11,093 nt of DNA from an uncultured Bacteroidota bacterium (GTDB lineage: Bacteria > Bacteroidota > Bacteroidia > NS11-12g > UBA955), in contig CAJBVU010000045.1 of NCBI GenBank assembly GCA_903959115.1, positions 1 to 11,093 on the forward strand. Reading direction: 5' to 3'. Under the pieces are notes generated by a model. It was not told where the DNA came from. It searched no databases and saw only the letters and a program-made list of their open reading frames with translations. Position numbers and translations under genes: made by a program. Below are positions 1-6,302 of this stretch, piece by piece; positions within the stretch are counted from its first letter, which is position 1; every line of letters begins with the position of its first letter.

Positions 1-312
1 AATGCTGCCCTCTGTTCTTCCGGGGCTGTGTGGCACTTTTGGTGGTAGAAGGAACATGTCTCCGGGGCCCATTTTTACATCTACGCGTTCGCCATTCTGC
101 TGGGTTTTTACCGTGATTTCACCTTCCAATTGATAGAAAAGCTCTTCGGTTTCATTGTAGTGATAATCTTTTCGCGCATTGGGTCCGCCCACAACCATCA
201 CGATATAATCGCTTCCCTCTGGGTAAAGATTCTTGTTTGCAACGGGTGGCTTAAGGAGGTGTCGGTTTTCTGCGATCCAAGCTTGTAGATTAAATGGTTT
301 ACGAATTTCCAT
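1..312 (-). CDS. nbaC: 3-hydroxyanthranilate 3,4-dioxygenase (N-terminal 104 residues; continues past left edge)
   Basis: This cytosolic non-haem iron dioxygenase opens the ring of 3-hydroxyanthranilate. The product cyclises to quinolinate (de novo NAD synthesis) or is degraded further in the kynurenine pathway. Translation from the ATG at 312 gives MEIRKPFNLQAWIAEN and then a cupin. Residues expected in the family fall at the usual numbering: R47 in GGPNARKDYH, iron ligands H51, E57 (in EELFYQ) and H95 (in PPKVPHSPGR), and substrate-binding R99. The agreement with standard numbering supports this start. The remaining C-terminal part, including any second metal site with Cys pairs, is outside the window. 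The gene is divergent from the PurF-like gene. A TAnnTTTG box on its strand lies about 50 bases upstream of the start, and an inverted repeat lies in its leader. The family call is secure; whether the role is biosynthetic or catabolic cannot be decided without the next gene. Confidence 0.95.
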   Translation of the reverse strand, partial: MEIRKPFNLQAWIAENRHLLKPPVANKNLYPEGSDYIVMVVGGPNARKDYHYNETEELFYQLEGEITVKTQQNGERVDVKMGPGDMFLLPPKVPHSPGRTEGSI

Positions 313-337
313 GGCGATGTTTTATGCTTGTTAAGGT

Positions 338-359
338 ATACCGAAATGATTGTCGGTAT
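338..359. repeat. 7-bp inverted repeat in the dioxygenase leader
   Basis: ATACCGA (338-344) and TCGGTAT (353-359) are perfect inverted copies separated by 8 bases. The repeat sits between the minus-strand promoter box at 362-369 and the dioxygenase ATG at 312, over the expected transcription start. It could be a repressor operator or a 5'-end RNA hairpin. The left arm also overlaps the 8-bp palindrome GGTATACC (335-342). The symmetry is visible; the function is inferred. Confidence 0.45.
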
Positions 360-361
360 GG

Positions 362-369
362 CAAAAGTA
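362..369 (-). promoter_or_regulatory. Bacteroidota -7 promoter box for the dioxygenase gene
   Basis: Read on the minus strand this is TACTTTTG, a full match to the TAnnTTTG element used by the primary sigma factor of Bacteroidota. The transcript would start near 357, giving a leader of about 45 bases before the ATG at 312. No TTG at the usual -33 spacing is visible, so the call rests on the -7 box and its position. Confidence 0.5.
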
Positions 370-421
370 AACGATAGTTAACGCATTTTTTATGTCATTT
401 ATCATCTCGCAAACTTTTTGC

Positions 422-438
422 AACTTTTGCTAAAAGTT
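422..438. repeat. Inverted repeat upstream of the PurF-like gene promoter
   Basis: AACTTTT (422-428) and AAAAGTT (432-438) form a perfect 7-bp inverted repeat around GCT. A related direct copy, AAACTTTTTG, precedes it at 411-420. The repeat lies where the -33 region of the 455-462 box would be, which suits a regulator site. The bases are A/T-rich, so chance is a real alternative. Confidence 0.35.
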
Positions 439-454
439 CATCGCATCGAACACT

Positions 455-462
455 TAACTTTG
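455..462 (+). promoter_or_regulatory. Bacteroidota -7 promoter box for the PurF-like gene
   Basis: TAACTTTG is a full match to TAnnTTTG. It ends 13 bases before the ATG at 476, so the predicted leader is only about 5-10 bases and holds no Shine-Dalgarno sequence. The nearest upstream TTG (427-429) is 25 bases from the box, slightly more than the usual 17-23. Confidence 0.55.
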
Positions 463-475
463 CTGCACAACTTCC

Positions 476-2368
476 ATGAGTGACGCGATAAAACATGAGT
501 GCGGTGTTGCTTTCATTCGGTTGAGAAAACCGTTGGAGTACTACCGAGAAAAATATGGCACATATTGGTATGGCTTAGCCAAGCTACAATATCTCATGAC
601 CAAACAGCTAAACCGAGGTCAAGACGGTGCGGGGATGGGGGTTGTGAAATTGCATCCCGAGTATGGGGCTCGCTATTTGGCAAGAAAGCGGAGCGCGAGC
701 AAAACAGCAATAATCGACATTTTTGAAGAGGTGGGTGAAGCGTTAAACGAGATTCCTTTGGAGTTTCGCAACGATGCGGAATACTTACGTCAGAATTACC
801 CCTATGCCGGTGAGATGTTGTTGGGCCATTTGCGATACGGCACTTACGGCGGAAACAGCATCGAAAACATACATCCTTTCTTACGTCAGAACAATTGGAT
901 GGCGAGGAATTTGATGTTGGCGGGCAATTATAACATCACCAATACCGATGAGTTGTTTAATGCTTTGATTGATTTGGGTCAGCAGCCCAAGGAGAAGAGC
1001 GATAACGTGTTGATGTTGGAGAAGATTGGCCATTTCATCGACGAGGAGAATCAGCGATTATTTGGCATTTTTAAGTCCCAGGGCTACTCCAATTTGGAGA
1101 TTACGGAGAAGATTAAGCAGGAGTTATCGTTGACGAACATTTTAAAGCGAAGCTTTAAAAACGTGGACGGTGGTTACAATATGATTGGTATGTTGGGTCA
1201 TGGCGATGCGTTTATTATCAGGGATCCAGCGGGTATTCGTCCTTCCCATTATTACATCGACGATGAGGTTGTGGTGGTTGCCAGTGAACGGGCGGCGATT
1301 CAAACGGCATTTAATATTTATCCGGAGCAGGTTCAAGAATTGGGACCGGGTAATGCATTGATAGTGAAGAGAGATGGCGATGTGGAAGAGGTGAATATCT
1401 TGGATCCTGTAGAGCGTAAGAGTTGCAGTTTTGAGCGGATTTATTTCAGTCGTGGCAATGACCAAGCGATTTATCACGAGCGTAAAGAATTGGGTCGATT
1501 GTTGGCCAGGCCTGTGATGGATTTGTTGGATAACGATTTGGTTAATACTGTATTTAGCTATGTTCCGAATACGGCGGCAACGAGTTTTTACGGTTTGATT
1601 GATGGCATTCATGAGATTCGTAGGGATTTGCAAGCGGATGCACTTTCTAAGATTGACGTGAAGAATGAGCCTGAGAAGGTGAGGGAGATTTTGAGTTGGC
1701 GTCCTCGAAGAGAGAAGATTTTGGTGAAGGACGTTAAGATGCGCACTTTTATCACCAATGATACGGACCGTGATGATTTGGTGGGGCATGTTTACGATAT
1801 CACTTACGGGGTTGTGAAGAGTTGGAATGATACGTTGGTGATCATGGACGACAGTGTTGTTAGGGGAACCACGTTGAAGAAGAGTATTTTACGCATTTTG
1901 GATCGTTTGGAACCGAAGCGCATTATTTTGGTGAGTTCAGCGCCACAGATTAGATATCCAGATTGTTACGGCATTGATATGAGTAGAATGGGTGACTTTG
2001 CTGCTTTTTCGGCGGCGGTTGCTTTGTTGAAGGATAAGGGGTTGGGGGAGATTTTGCGCGATACTTATGCGGCGGCGAAGTTGGAATTAGAAAAACCGGC
2101 GGAGGAACAGCGTTGTGTGGTTAAGGATATTTATGCACCTTTAACGGATGCAGAGGTGAGCAAAAAGATTGCTGAGATGTTAAGGCCGGCTGATTTGCGT
2201 GCTGAGTTTGATATTTTGTTTCAGTCGGTTGATAACCTTCACGAGGCTTGTCCGAACGATGCGGGAGATTGGTATTTCACTGGGGATTATCCTACACCGG
2301 GTGGCAATCAAGTGGCAAACAGGGCATACGTTTATTATATCGAAGGAAAAAAAGATCGGGCGTATTGA
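476..2368 (+). CDS. Long-form PurF-like class II glutamine amidotransferase / amidophosphoribosyltransferase
   Basis: PurF makes phosphoribosylamine from PRPP and glutamine, the first step of purine synthesis; this 630-residue protein has both of its domains. The glutaminase domain (about 9-280) shows C9 in HECGVAF as the nucleophile, RGQDGAG (47-53), R120 in GHLRYGTYG, N151 in GNYNITN, D176 in a KSDN motif and RDPAGIRP (249-256). C9 is internal, so an 8-residue propeptide must be removed, as in Bacillus-type PurF. The phosphoribosyltransferase domain carries the PRPP loop DDSVVRGTT (458-466) and YGID (498-501). It is longer than ordinary PurF (about 470-510 residues), with extra sequence near 70-115 and 377-420 and a C-terminal extension of about 90 residues. 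As I recall, Bacteroidota often carry this long form as well as a normal PurF, so I leave the symbol empty. frr follows after 57 bases. Fold certain, substrate uncertain. Confidence 0.88.
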   Translation: MSDAIKHECGVAFIRLRKPLEYYREKYGTYWYGLAKLQYLMTKQLNRGQDGAGMGVVKLHPEYGARYLARKRSASKTAIIDIFEEVGEALNEIPLEFRNDAEYLRQNYPYAGEMLLGHLRYGTYGGNSIENIHPFLRQNNWMARNLMLAGNYNITNTDELFNALIDLGQQPKEKSDNVLMLEKIGHFIDEENQRLFGIFKSQGYSNLEITEKIKQELSLTNILKRSFKNVDGGYNMIGMLGHGDAFIIRDPAGIRPSHYYIDDEVVVVASERAAIQTAFNIYPEQVQELGPGNALIVKRDGDVEEVNILDPVERKSCSFERIYFSRGNDQAIYHERKELGRLLARPVMDLLDNDLVNTVFSYVPNTAATSFYGLIDGIHEIRRDLQADALSKIDVKNEPEKVREILSWRPRREKILVKDVKMRTFITNDTDRDDLVGHVYDITYGVVKSWNDTLVIMDDSVVRGTTLKKSILRILDRLEPKRIILVSSAPQIRYPDCYGIDMSRMGDFAAFSAAVALLKDKGLGEILRDTYAAAKLELEKPAEEQRCVVKDIYAPLTDAEVSKKIAEMLRPADLRAEFDILFQSVDNLHEACPNDAGDWYFTGDYPTPGGNQVANRAYVYYIEGKKDRAY

Positions 2369-2370
2369 GT

Positions 2371-2403
2371 TTGGATACGTTTTGAAAAGGGATTGAATAT
2401 TTG
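2371..2403 (+). promoter_or_regulatory. Possible promoter in front of frr
   Basis: TTG (2371-2373), a 22-base spacer and AATATTTG (2396-2403) resemble the TTG-N17-23-TAnnTTTG consensus with one mismatch in the -7 box. The box ends 22 bases before the frr ATG. It would let frr be transcribed independently of the PurF-like gene; co-transcription through the 57-base gap is equally possible. Confidence 0.3.
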
Positions 2404-2425
2404 TTAAATTCGTTGAATAATTGAT

Positions 2426-2986
2426 ATGAGCACATTGAATGAAGTTATCGATCAGTTGACTGATCAGTTGGAAAAGAACCTTCAGCACACAGCTACGGAA
2501 TTTTCTCGCATTCGCGCGGGCAAGGCAAGTCCAGCCATGTTGGAAAGTGTGATGGTTGAATATTATGGTGCATTGACGCCTTTGGCCCAGGTGGCGAATG
2601 TGAATACACCAGATTCTCGTACGTTGGCGATTCAGCCTTGGGATAAATCATTAATTCGTCCGATTGAAACGGCCATTATCAACTCAAATTTGGGTTTTGC
2701 GCCGCAGAACGATGGCGAATTTATTCGTATCAGCATTCCACCGGTAACTGAGGAACGCAGGAAAGAGTTGGTAAAACGCGCGAAATCGGAGTCGGAGAAT
2801 TCTAAGATTGGCATCCGCAATTTGCGCAAGGATGCAAACGAGAGAATCAAGAAATTGGAAAAGGATGGGTTGAGCGAGGACGATGCGAAAGTGGGCGAGG
2901 ACAGGGTTCAGAAGGTAGTTGACAGCTATATCAAAAAGACCGACGACTTGTTGGAAAACAAGGAAAAGGAAATCATGACTGTTTAA
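2426..2986 (+). CDS. frr: Ribosome recycling factor
   Basis: RRF works with EF-G in the cytosol to split post-termination ribosomes from mRNA. The 186-residue product has the normal family length and signatures throughout: EFSRIRAGKASPAML (25-39), a middle domain with TPLAQVANVNTPDSRTLAIQ (51-70), and the helical-domain motifs ISIPPVTEERRKEL (102-115) and IRNLRKDAN (130-138). No insertion or missing element is seen. In many bacteria frr follows pyrH and tsf; here the upstream gene is the PurF-like amidotransferase. The downstream gene purK converges on it with 12 bases between the stops and no hairpin terminator. The ATG at 2426 gives a standard N terminus (MSTLNEVIDQ). Confidence 0.97.
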   Translation: MSTLNEVIDQLTDQLEKNLQHTATEFSRIRAGKASPAMLESVMVEYYGALTPLAQVANVNTPDSRTLAIQPWDKSLIRPIETAIINSNLGFAPQNDGEFIRISIPPVTEERRKELVKRAKSESENSKIGIRNLRKDANERIKKLEKDGLSEDDAKVGEDRVQKVVDSYIKKTDDLLENKEKEIMTV

Positions 2987-2998
2987 GGTCGGGATTTA

Positions 2999-4138
2999 TT
3001 AATCTGCAATAATTACTAATTGACGGCGCAGTTCTTCTGCTTTTGGTAGGAGTTCTTCTAGCGTGTCTGCGATCACTGTGGCATGTCCGAGTTTTCTATG
3101 CGGACGAGTTTCTGACTTTCTATACATATGAATGAAGACATCGCCATTGGCGGTGAGTTCTTTTTCATTTTGGAGGTGGTAGGGTCCGGCAATATTTTCG
3201 GGGCCAACGATATTGATCATGGCGGCGGGTTGGATGAGTGAGGTATCGCCTAGGGGAGCGCCAGAAAGGATACGCAGGAACTGTTCAAATTGTGAGCAGT
3301 AGCAGCCTTCGATGGTATGGTGTCCACTGTTATGTGGTCGCGGAGCGATTTCGTTGACGAGAATTTGGTTATCGGGGGTAAGGAACAATTCCACGGCAAA
3401 TAGGCCTGGCGAATTGAGTTTTTGAATGCATTTTAAGCTGATTTCTTGTGCTTTGGCTTCGATTTCTGGGCTGATGCGAGCGGGCGAAAACAGGAATTCA
3501 ACCAAGTTACTTTTGGGGTTGAAATACATTTCGATGGCTGGATAAACGGCGTGTTCACCGTCTTGGCCGATGGCAACGATGATGGCGATTTCTAGGGCAT
3601 TTGGGATAAACGACTCTATGAGTACATCGCCTTGGAATGGGGATTCGTGGGGGAGTTGAGATTTTGAAACGATGCTCACGCCTTTCCCATCGTATCCGCC
3701 CGTTCGGGTTTTCAGAACCACTTTTTCCCCGGGGAATTGATCCAATTGTTGCGGGGTAATTTGGTTGATATTGGCAAGGATGTATGGCGCTGTGGGAATG
3801 TTGTGATGGGTAAAAAACTGTTTTTGGATTCCTTTGTCTTGGATTGTTTTCAGAACAGAGGGTTTTGGGATGATGGTTTTTCCTTCTTTTTCTAATGCAA
3901 TGAGTGCATCCACATTGATGTGTTCAATTTCCCAAGTTAGTACGTCGCTTTGGCTGGCCAATATTTGGATATCATTGGCATTTTGAAGGCTACCCGAAAC
4001 AAAATTGTTAGTTACTGCGGCTGCTGGGCAGTCGATGGATTGCTCTAAAACTGTAAATTCAACGGGCAGGGATTGGTATTTGGCTTCGATGCTCATCATA
4101 CCCAATTGGCCTCCTCCAATGATACCAATACGAATCAT
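2999..4138 (-). CDS. purK: N5-carboxyaminoimidazole ribonucleotide synthase
   Basis: PurK converts aminoimidazole ribonucleotide, ATP and bicarbonate to N5-CAIR, which PurE then rearranges, in purine synthesis in the cytosol. The 379-residue product is an ATP-grasp enzyme of normal length. It shows the N-terminal glycine loop IGIIGGGQLG (4-13), TWEIEHI (68-74), the ATP-grasp loop KTRTGGYDGKG (143-153), the metal and active-site segment NEIAPRPHNSGHHTIEG (262-278), and RPHRKLGHATV near the end (345-355). The frame stays open upstream to 4456, but the family begins at MIRIGIIGGG, which fixes the ATG at 4138. A TATCTTTG box ends only 4 bases before that ATG, so the mRNA is probably leaderless. 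No purE is in the window. It is divergent from the gldE-like gene and convergent with frr. Confidence 0.96.
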   Translation of the reverse strand: MIRIGIIGGGQLGMMSIEAKYQSLPVEFTVLEQSIDCPAAAVTNNFVSGSLQNANDIQILASQSDVLTWEIEHINVDALIALEKEGKTIIPKPSVLKTIQDKGIQKQFFTHHNIPTAPYILANINQITPQQLDQFPGEKVVLKTRTGGYDGKGVSIVSKSQLPHESPFQGDVLIESFIPNALEIAIIVAIGQDGEHAVYPAIEMYFNPKSNLVEFLFSPARISPEIEAKAQEISLKCIQKLNSPGLFAVELFLTPDNQILVNEIAPRPHNSGHHTIEGCYCSQFEQFLRILSGAPLGDTSLIQPAAMINIVGPENIAGPYHLQNEKELTANGDVFIHMYRKSETRPHRKLGHATVIADTLEELLPKAEELRRQLVIIAD

Positions 4139-4142
4139 AGGG

Positions 4143-4150
4143 CAAAGATA
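4143..4150 (-). promoter_or_regulatory. -7 promoter box for purK (leaderless start)
   Basis: On the minus strand this reads TATCTTTG, a full TAnnTTTG match. Only CCCT separates it from the purK ATG (4138), so transcription should begin at or within a base or two of the start codon. No TTG is visible at the usual -33 spacing. Confidence 0.55.
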
Positions 4151-4206
4151 GGCGCCGAATACAACATGAAATTTGCTTCTTGCGATTTTTGCCATATTTT
4201 CGATGG

Positions 4207-4214
4207 TATCTTTG
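4207..4214 (+). promoter_or_regulatory. -7 promoter box for the gldE-like operon; decides its start
   Basis: TATCTTTG, identical to the purK box and in mirror orientation to it, is followed by TATAAT and then ATG at 4221. Upstream in-frame starts (TTG 4173, ATG 4203) would lie before the predicted transcript start, so this box argues for 4221. A TTG at 4180-4182 is 24 bases from the box, close to the usual spacing. Confidence 0.55.
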
Positions 4215-4220
4215 TATAAT

Positions 4221-5525
4221 ATGATAGACCCTCCTTCGATATTGAGTTTAATGATGGTGGATGCCAACGCTTGGTTGGTGGTGGTATTTTCATTGGTGGT
4301 TATTTCTTTTTTTTCCGGCATGGAGATCGCGTTTTTATCGGCCTCCCGGTTGCGCATAGAACTAAGGTCTAAGGAAAATAGCACAAGTGGAAAGTGGCTA
4401 TCTAAGTATGTAAAAAATCCGAGTGACTTTATTAGTACTGTCTTGGTAGGCAACAACCTTGGCTTAGTGATTTATGGCATTTATATGGGTGAAATTTTGG
4501 ATACATCATTTCACGGTGTGGCATGGATGAATTCTGAGTTGCTGCGGTTTTTCATGGTTACCCTTTGCAGTACATTGATTGTTTTGGTAATTGCTGAGTA
4601 CCTGCCAAAAACCTTTTTTAAGTTGTATGCAGACAAGTTGATCTTTGGACTAATTGGTATTTTTAAGGTTGCTCACACTTTAATGTGGCCCTTGATTAAA
4701 GTGGTTAAAGGAATTTCCGCATTCTTATTAAAAATATTCACAAAAACTGAAATCACTGAAAATACGCAGGTATTTTCTAAGGTGGATTTGGATAATTACA
4801 TCGCTTCTTTGGAAAATGCGGGGAATGTGGATTCTGTTGAAATTGATACAGAGGTTTTCCGTAATGCGTTGGATTTTAGCGATGCTAAGGTGAAAGATTT
4901 TATGGTGCATCGAACAGAATTGATAGGTGTGGATGTGAGTGATTCTGTAGATGTGTTGCGAGCGAGATTTGTTGATTCAGCCCATTCTAAGATTCTGGTA
5001 TACAAGGGAAACATCGACCATGTAATTGGGTTTGTTCATCACAGTGATTTGTTTCACGACCCAAAATCGGTTCAAAGCGTAATTAGGCCAGTGATTTTTG
5101 TTAATGAAAGTTTGCAAGCGCACGACATGTTGCGCAATTTCATTCAGGAAAAGAAGAGTATTGCTTTGGTTGTAGATGAGTTTGGTGGTACGGCGGGTAT
5201 GGTTTCGGTTGAGGATATTATGGAAGAAATTGTAGGAGAGATAGAGGACGAGTTTGACGTTGAGGATAGGGTTGAAACTAAGTTGGGCGAGCAGCATTTT
5301 TTGTTTAGTGCTCGTTTGGAGGTGGATTATTTAAATGAAACTTATGGTTTAGAAATTCCGGAAGGGGAATACCATACTTTGGGGGGATATATTATTTTTT
5401 GCTCTGAAAGAATTCCATCTGTTGGGGAGGTAATTCATCATGGAGTATTTGAATTTGTAATAAAAACGCTAATTGGAGCAAGAATAGAAGAGGTTGAGCT
5501 AAGAATTTTGCCAGAAGAAAACTAA
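4221..5525 (+). CDS. gldE: GldE-like CNNM/CBS/CorC-domain inner-membrane protein
   Basis: Proteins of this family (CorC/HlyC, and GldE in gliding Bacteroidota) sit in the inner membrane; relatives are linked to Mg2+ or Co2+ export, while GldE is linked to gliding motility by an unknown role. The 434-residue product has an N-terminal CNNM (DUF21) domain with hydrophobic segments near 17-39, 70-93, 107-132 and 140-170 and the signature SFFSGMEIAFLSASRLR. A cytoplasmic CBS pair (about 222-344) contains the hallmark VDEFGGTAGMVSVEDIMEE (318-336). A CorC_HlyC domain fills about 354-431. The ATG at 4221 gives MIDPPS, resembling GldE N termini, and lies 6 bases after a TATCTTTG box. gldD, the usual neighbour, is absent, so this could be a general CorC-type transporter rather than true GldE. 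Two envelope-protein genes follow at 14 and 4 bases. Confidence 0.85.
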   Translation: MIDPPSILSLMMVDANAWLVVVFSLVVISFFSGMEIAFLSASRLRIELRSKENSTSGKWLSKYVKNPSDFISTVLVGNNLGLVIYGIYMGEILDTSFHGVAWMNSELLRFFMVTLCSTLIVLVIAEYLPKTFFKLYADKLIFGLIGIFKVAHTLMWPLIKVVKGISAFLLKIFTKTEITENTQVFSKVDLDNYIASLENAGNVDSVEIDTEVFRNALDFSDAKVKDFMVHRTELIGVDVSDSVDVLRARFVDSAHSKILVYKGNIDHVIGFVHHSDLFHDPKSVQSVIRPVIFVNESLQAHDMLRNFIQEKKSIALVVDEFGGTAGMVSVEDIMEEIVGEIEDEFDVEDRVETKLGEQHFLFSARLEVDYLNETYGLEIPEGEYHTLGGYIIFCSERIPSVGEVIHHGVFEFVIKTLIGARIEEVELRILPEEN

Positions 5526-5539
5526 TTTAGTATTGTATT

Positions 5540-6298
5540 ATGAGAAACATGAACATGGGAAATTTTAGACAGATTATTTTCATTTTTTGTCTTTTAGTTA
5601 ACACAATGGAATTAGGTGCCCAGAGTAGCTCTTCCAATGATGCATCTATTGATGGTCCAAAGAAAATAAGTAGTGATACCGCAAACGATCAGAGTCGTCC
5701 GGTTTCACTTATGAAAATGAAAACCAAGTGGGAATTCTCAACCAATGTCACATTGGCATTGTCGAGATTCACAGGGAATGTGAGCAGAAATCTAAACGAC
5801 GATCCGTATTTAATTATGCTCCGTAAAGTGGATGCCGACCAAGGTGCAGCATGGCGTATGGGTTTGAATGGATTTCGATCAAGTTCTCAAACGAACTTTC
5901 CAGACAGGATGAGTGTAGAGAATTGGGCATCGTTGGTTTTAGGTCGTGAGTGGCGGACAGAATTGCAGCAAGGCGCTTTTATTTATGGCGGTATTGATAC
6001 CCGCGGAATATTTCGTCAAACACATAGTGAGGCAACCCAATTCAATGATTTAGGCAAACCGATCACTTCCATTACCGATGCTACGGAGTACGGAGGTAGT
6101 GTTGGAGGGATTTGTGGGTTTGGGTGGAGATTTCAGGATCGAATCGCCATCTATACGGAAGCGTTATTGAATGCGCAGTACTCCCGAACTGACCGAACTT
6201 TTTCCGTGAACGGATCTATTTCCACGTTAGAGAATAAGAATAATTATAAAATTGTACCAATGGTTCCCATTGCTTTGTTTTTGACAATTAAATTCTAA
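5540..6298 (+). CDS. Secreted protein of unknown function, probable outer-membrane beta-barrel
   Basis: I do not recognise a named family. The 252-residue product begins with a signal peptide (about 1-28, hydrophobic IIFIFCLLV core, likely cut near LGAQ). A Ser/Asp-rich linker (about 29-60) comes next. The rest is rich in alternating polar and hydrophobic stretches with aromatic residues (for example KWEFSTNVTLALSRF, AFIYGGIDTRGIF, RIAIYTEALLNAQY) and ends in PIALFLTIKF, an amphipathic last strand with terminal Phe, as expected for an outer-membrane barrel. Its size suits an 8-10-strand barrel. The start is 14 bases after the gldE-like stop with no promoter between, so the two are probably co-transcribed. 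M4 and M6 are alternative starts that leave the signal peptide intact. It resembles the next gene in layout. Confidence 0.7.
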   Translation: MRNMNMGNFRQIIFIFCLLVNTMELGAQSSSSNDASIDGPKKISSDTANDQSRPVSLMKMKTKWEFSTNVTLALSRFTGNVSRNLNDDPYLIMLRKVDADQGAAWRMGLNGFRSSSQTNFPDRMSVENWASLVLGREWRTELQQGAFIYGGIDTRGIFRQTHSEATQFNDLGKPITSITDATEYGGSVGGICGFGWRFQDRIAIYTEALLNAQYSRTDRTFSVNGSISTLENKNNYKIVPMVPIALFLTIKF

Positions 6299-6302
6299 TT
6301 CA

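Noticed and set aside
313..475. RNA gene or riboswitch in the first intergenic region
   Set aside because: Only short A/T-rich repeats and promoter boxes are visible; no tRNA fold or known riboswitch core.
1142..1789. 215-codon minus-strand open frame inside the PurF-like gene
   Set aside because: It is antisense to strongly conserved PurF motifs, has no recognisable domain and has no promoter; it is a shadow of the real gene.
4173..4220. Upstream starts for the gldE-like gene (TTG 4173, ATG 4203)
   Set aside because: They lie before the predicted transcription start set by TATCTTTG at 4207-4214, and the N terminus MIDPPS at 4221 fits the family better.
4139..4456. Extended N terminus of purK (frame open to 4456)
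   Set aside because: PurK homologs start at MIRIGIIGGG; the extra 106 codons overlap the gldE-like gene on the other strand and the promoter box.
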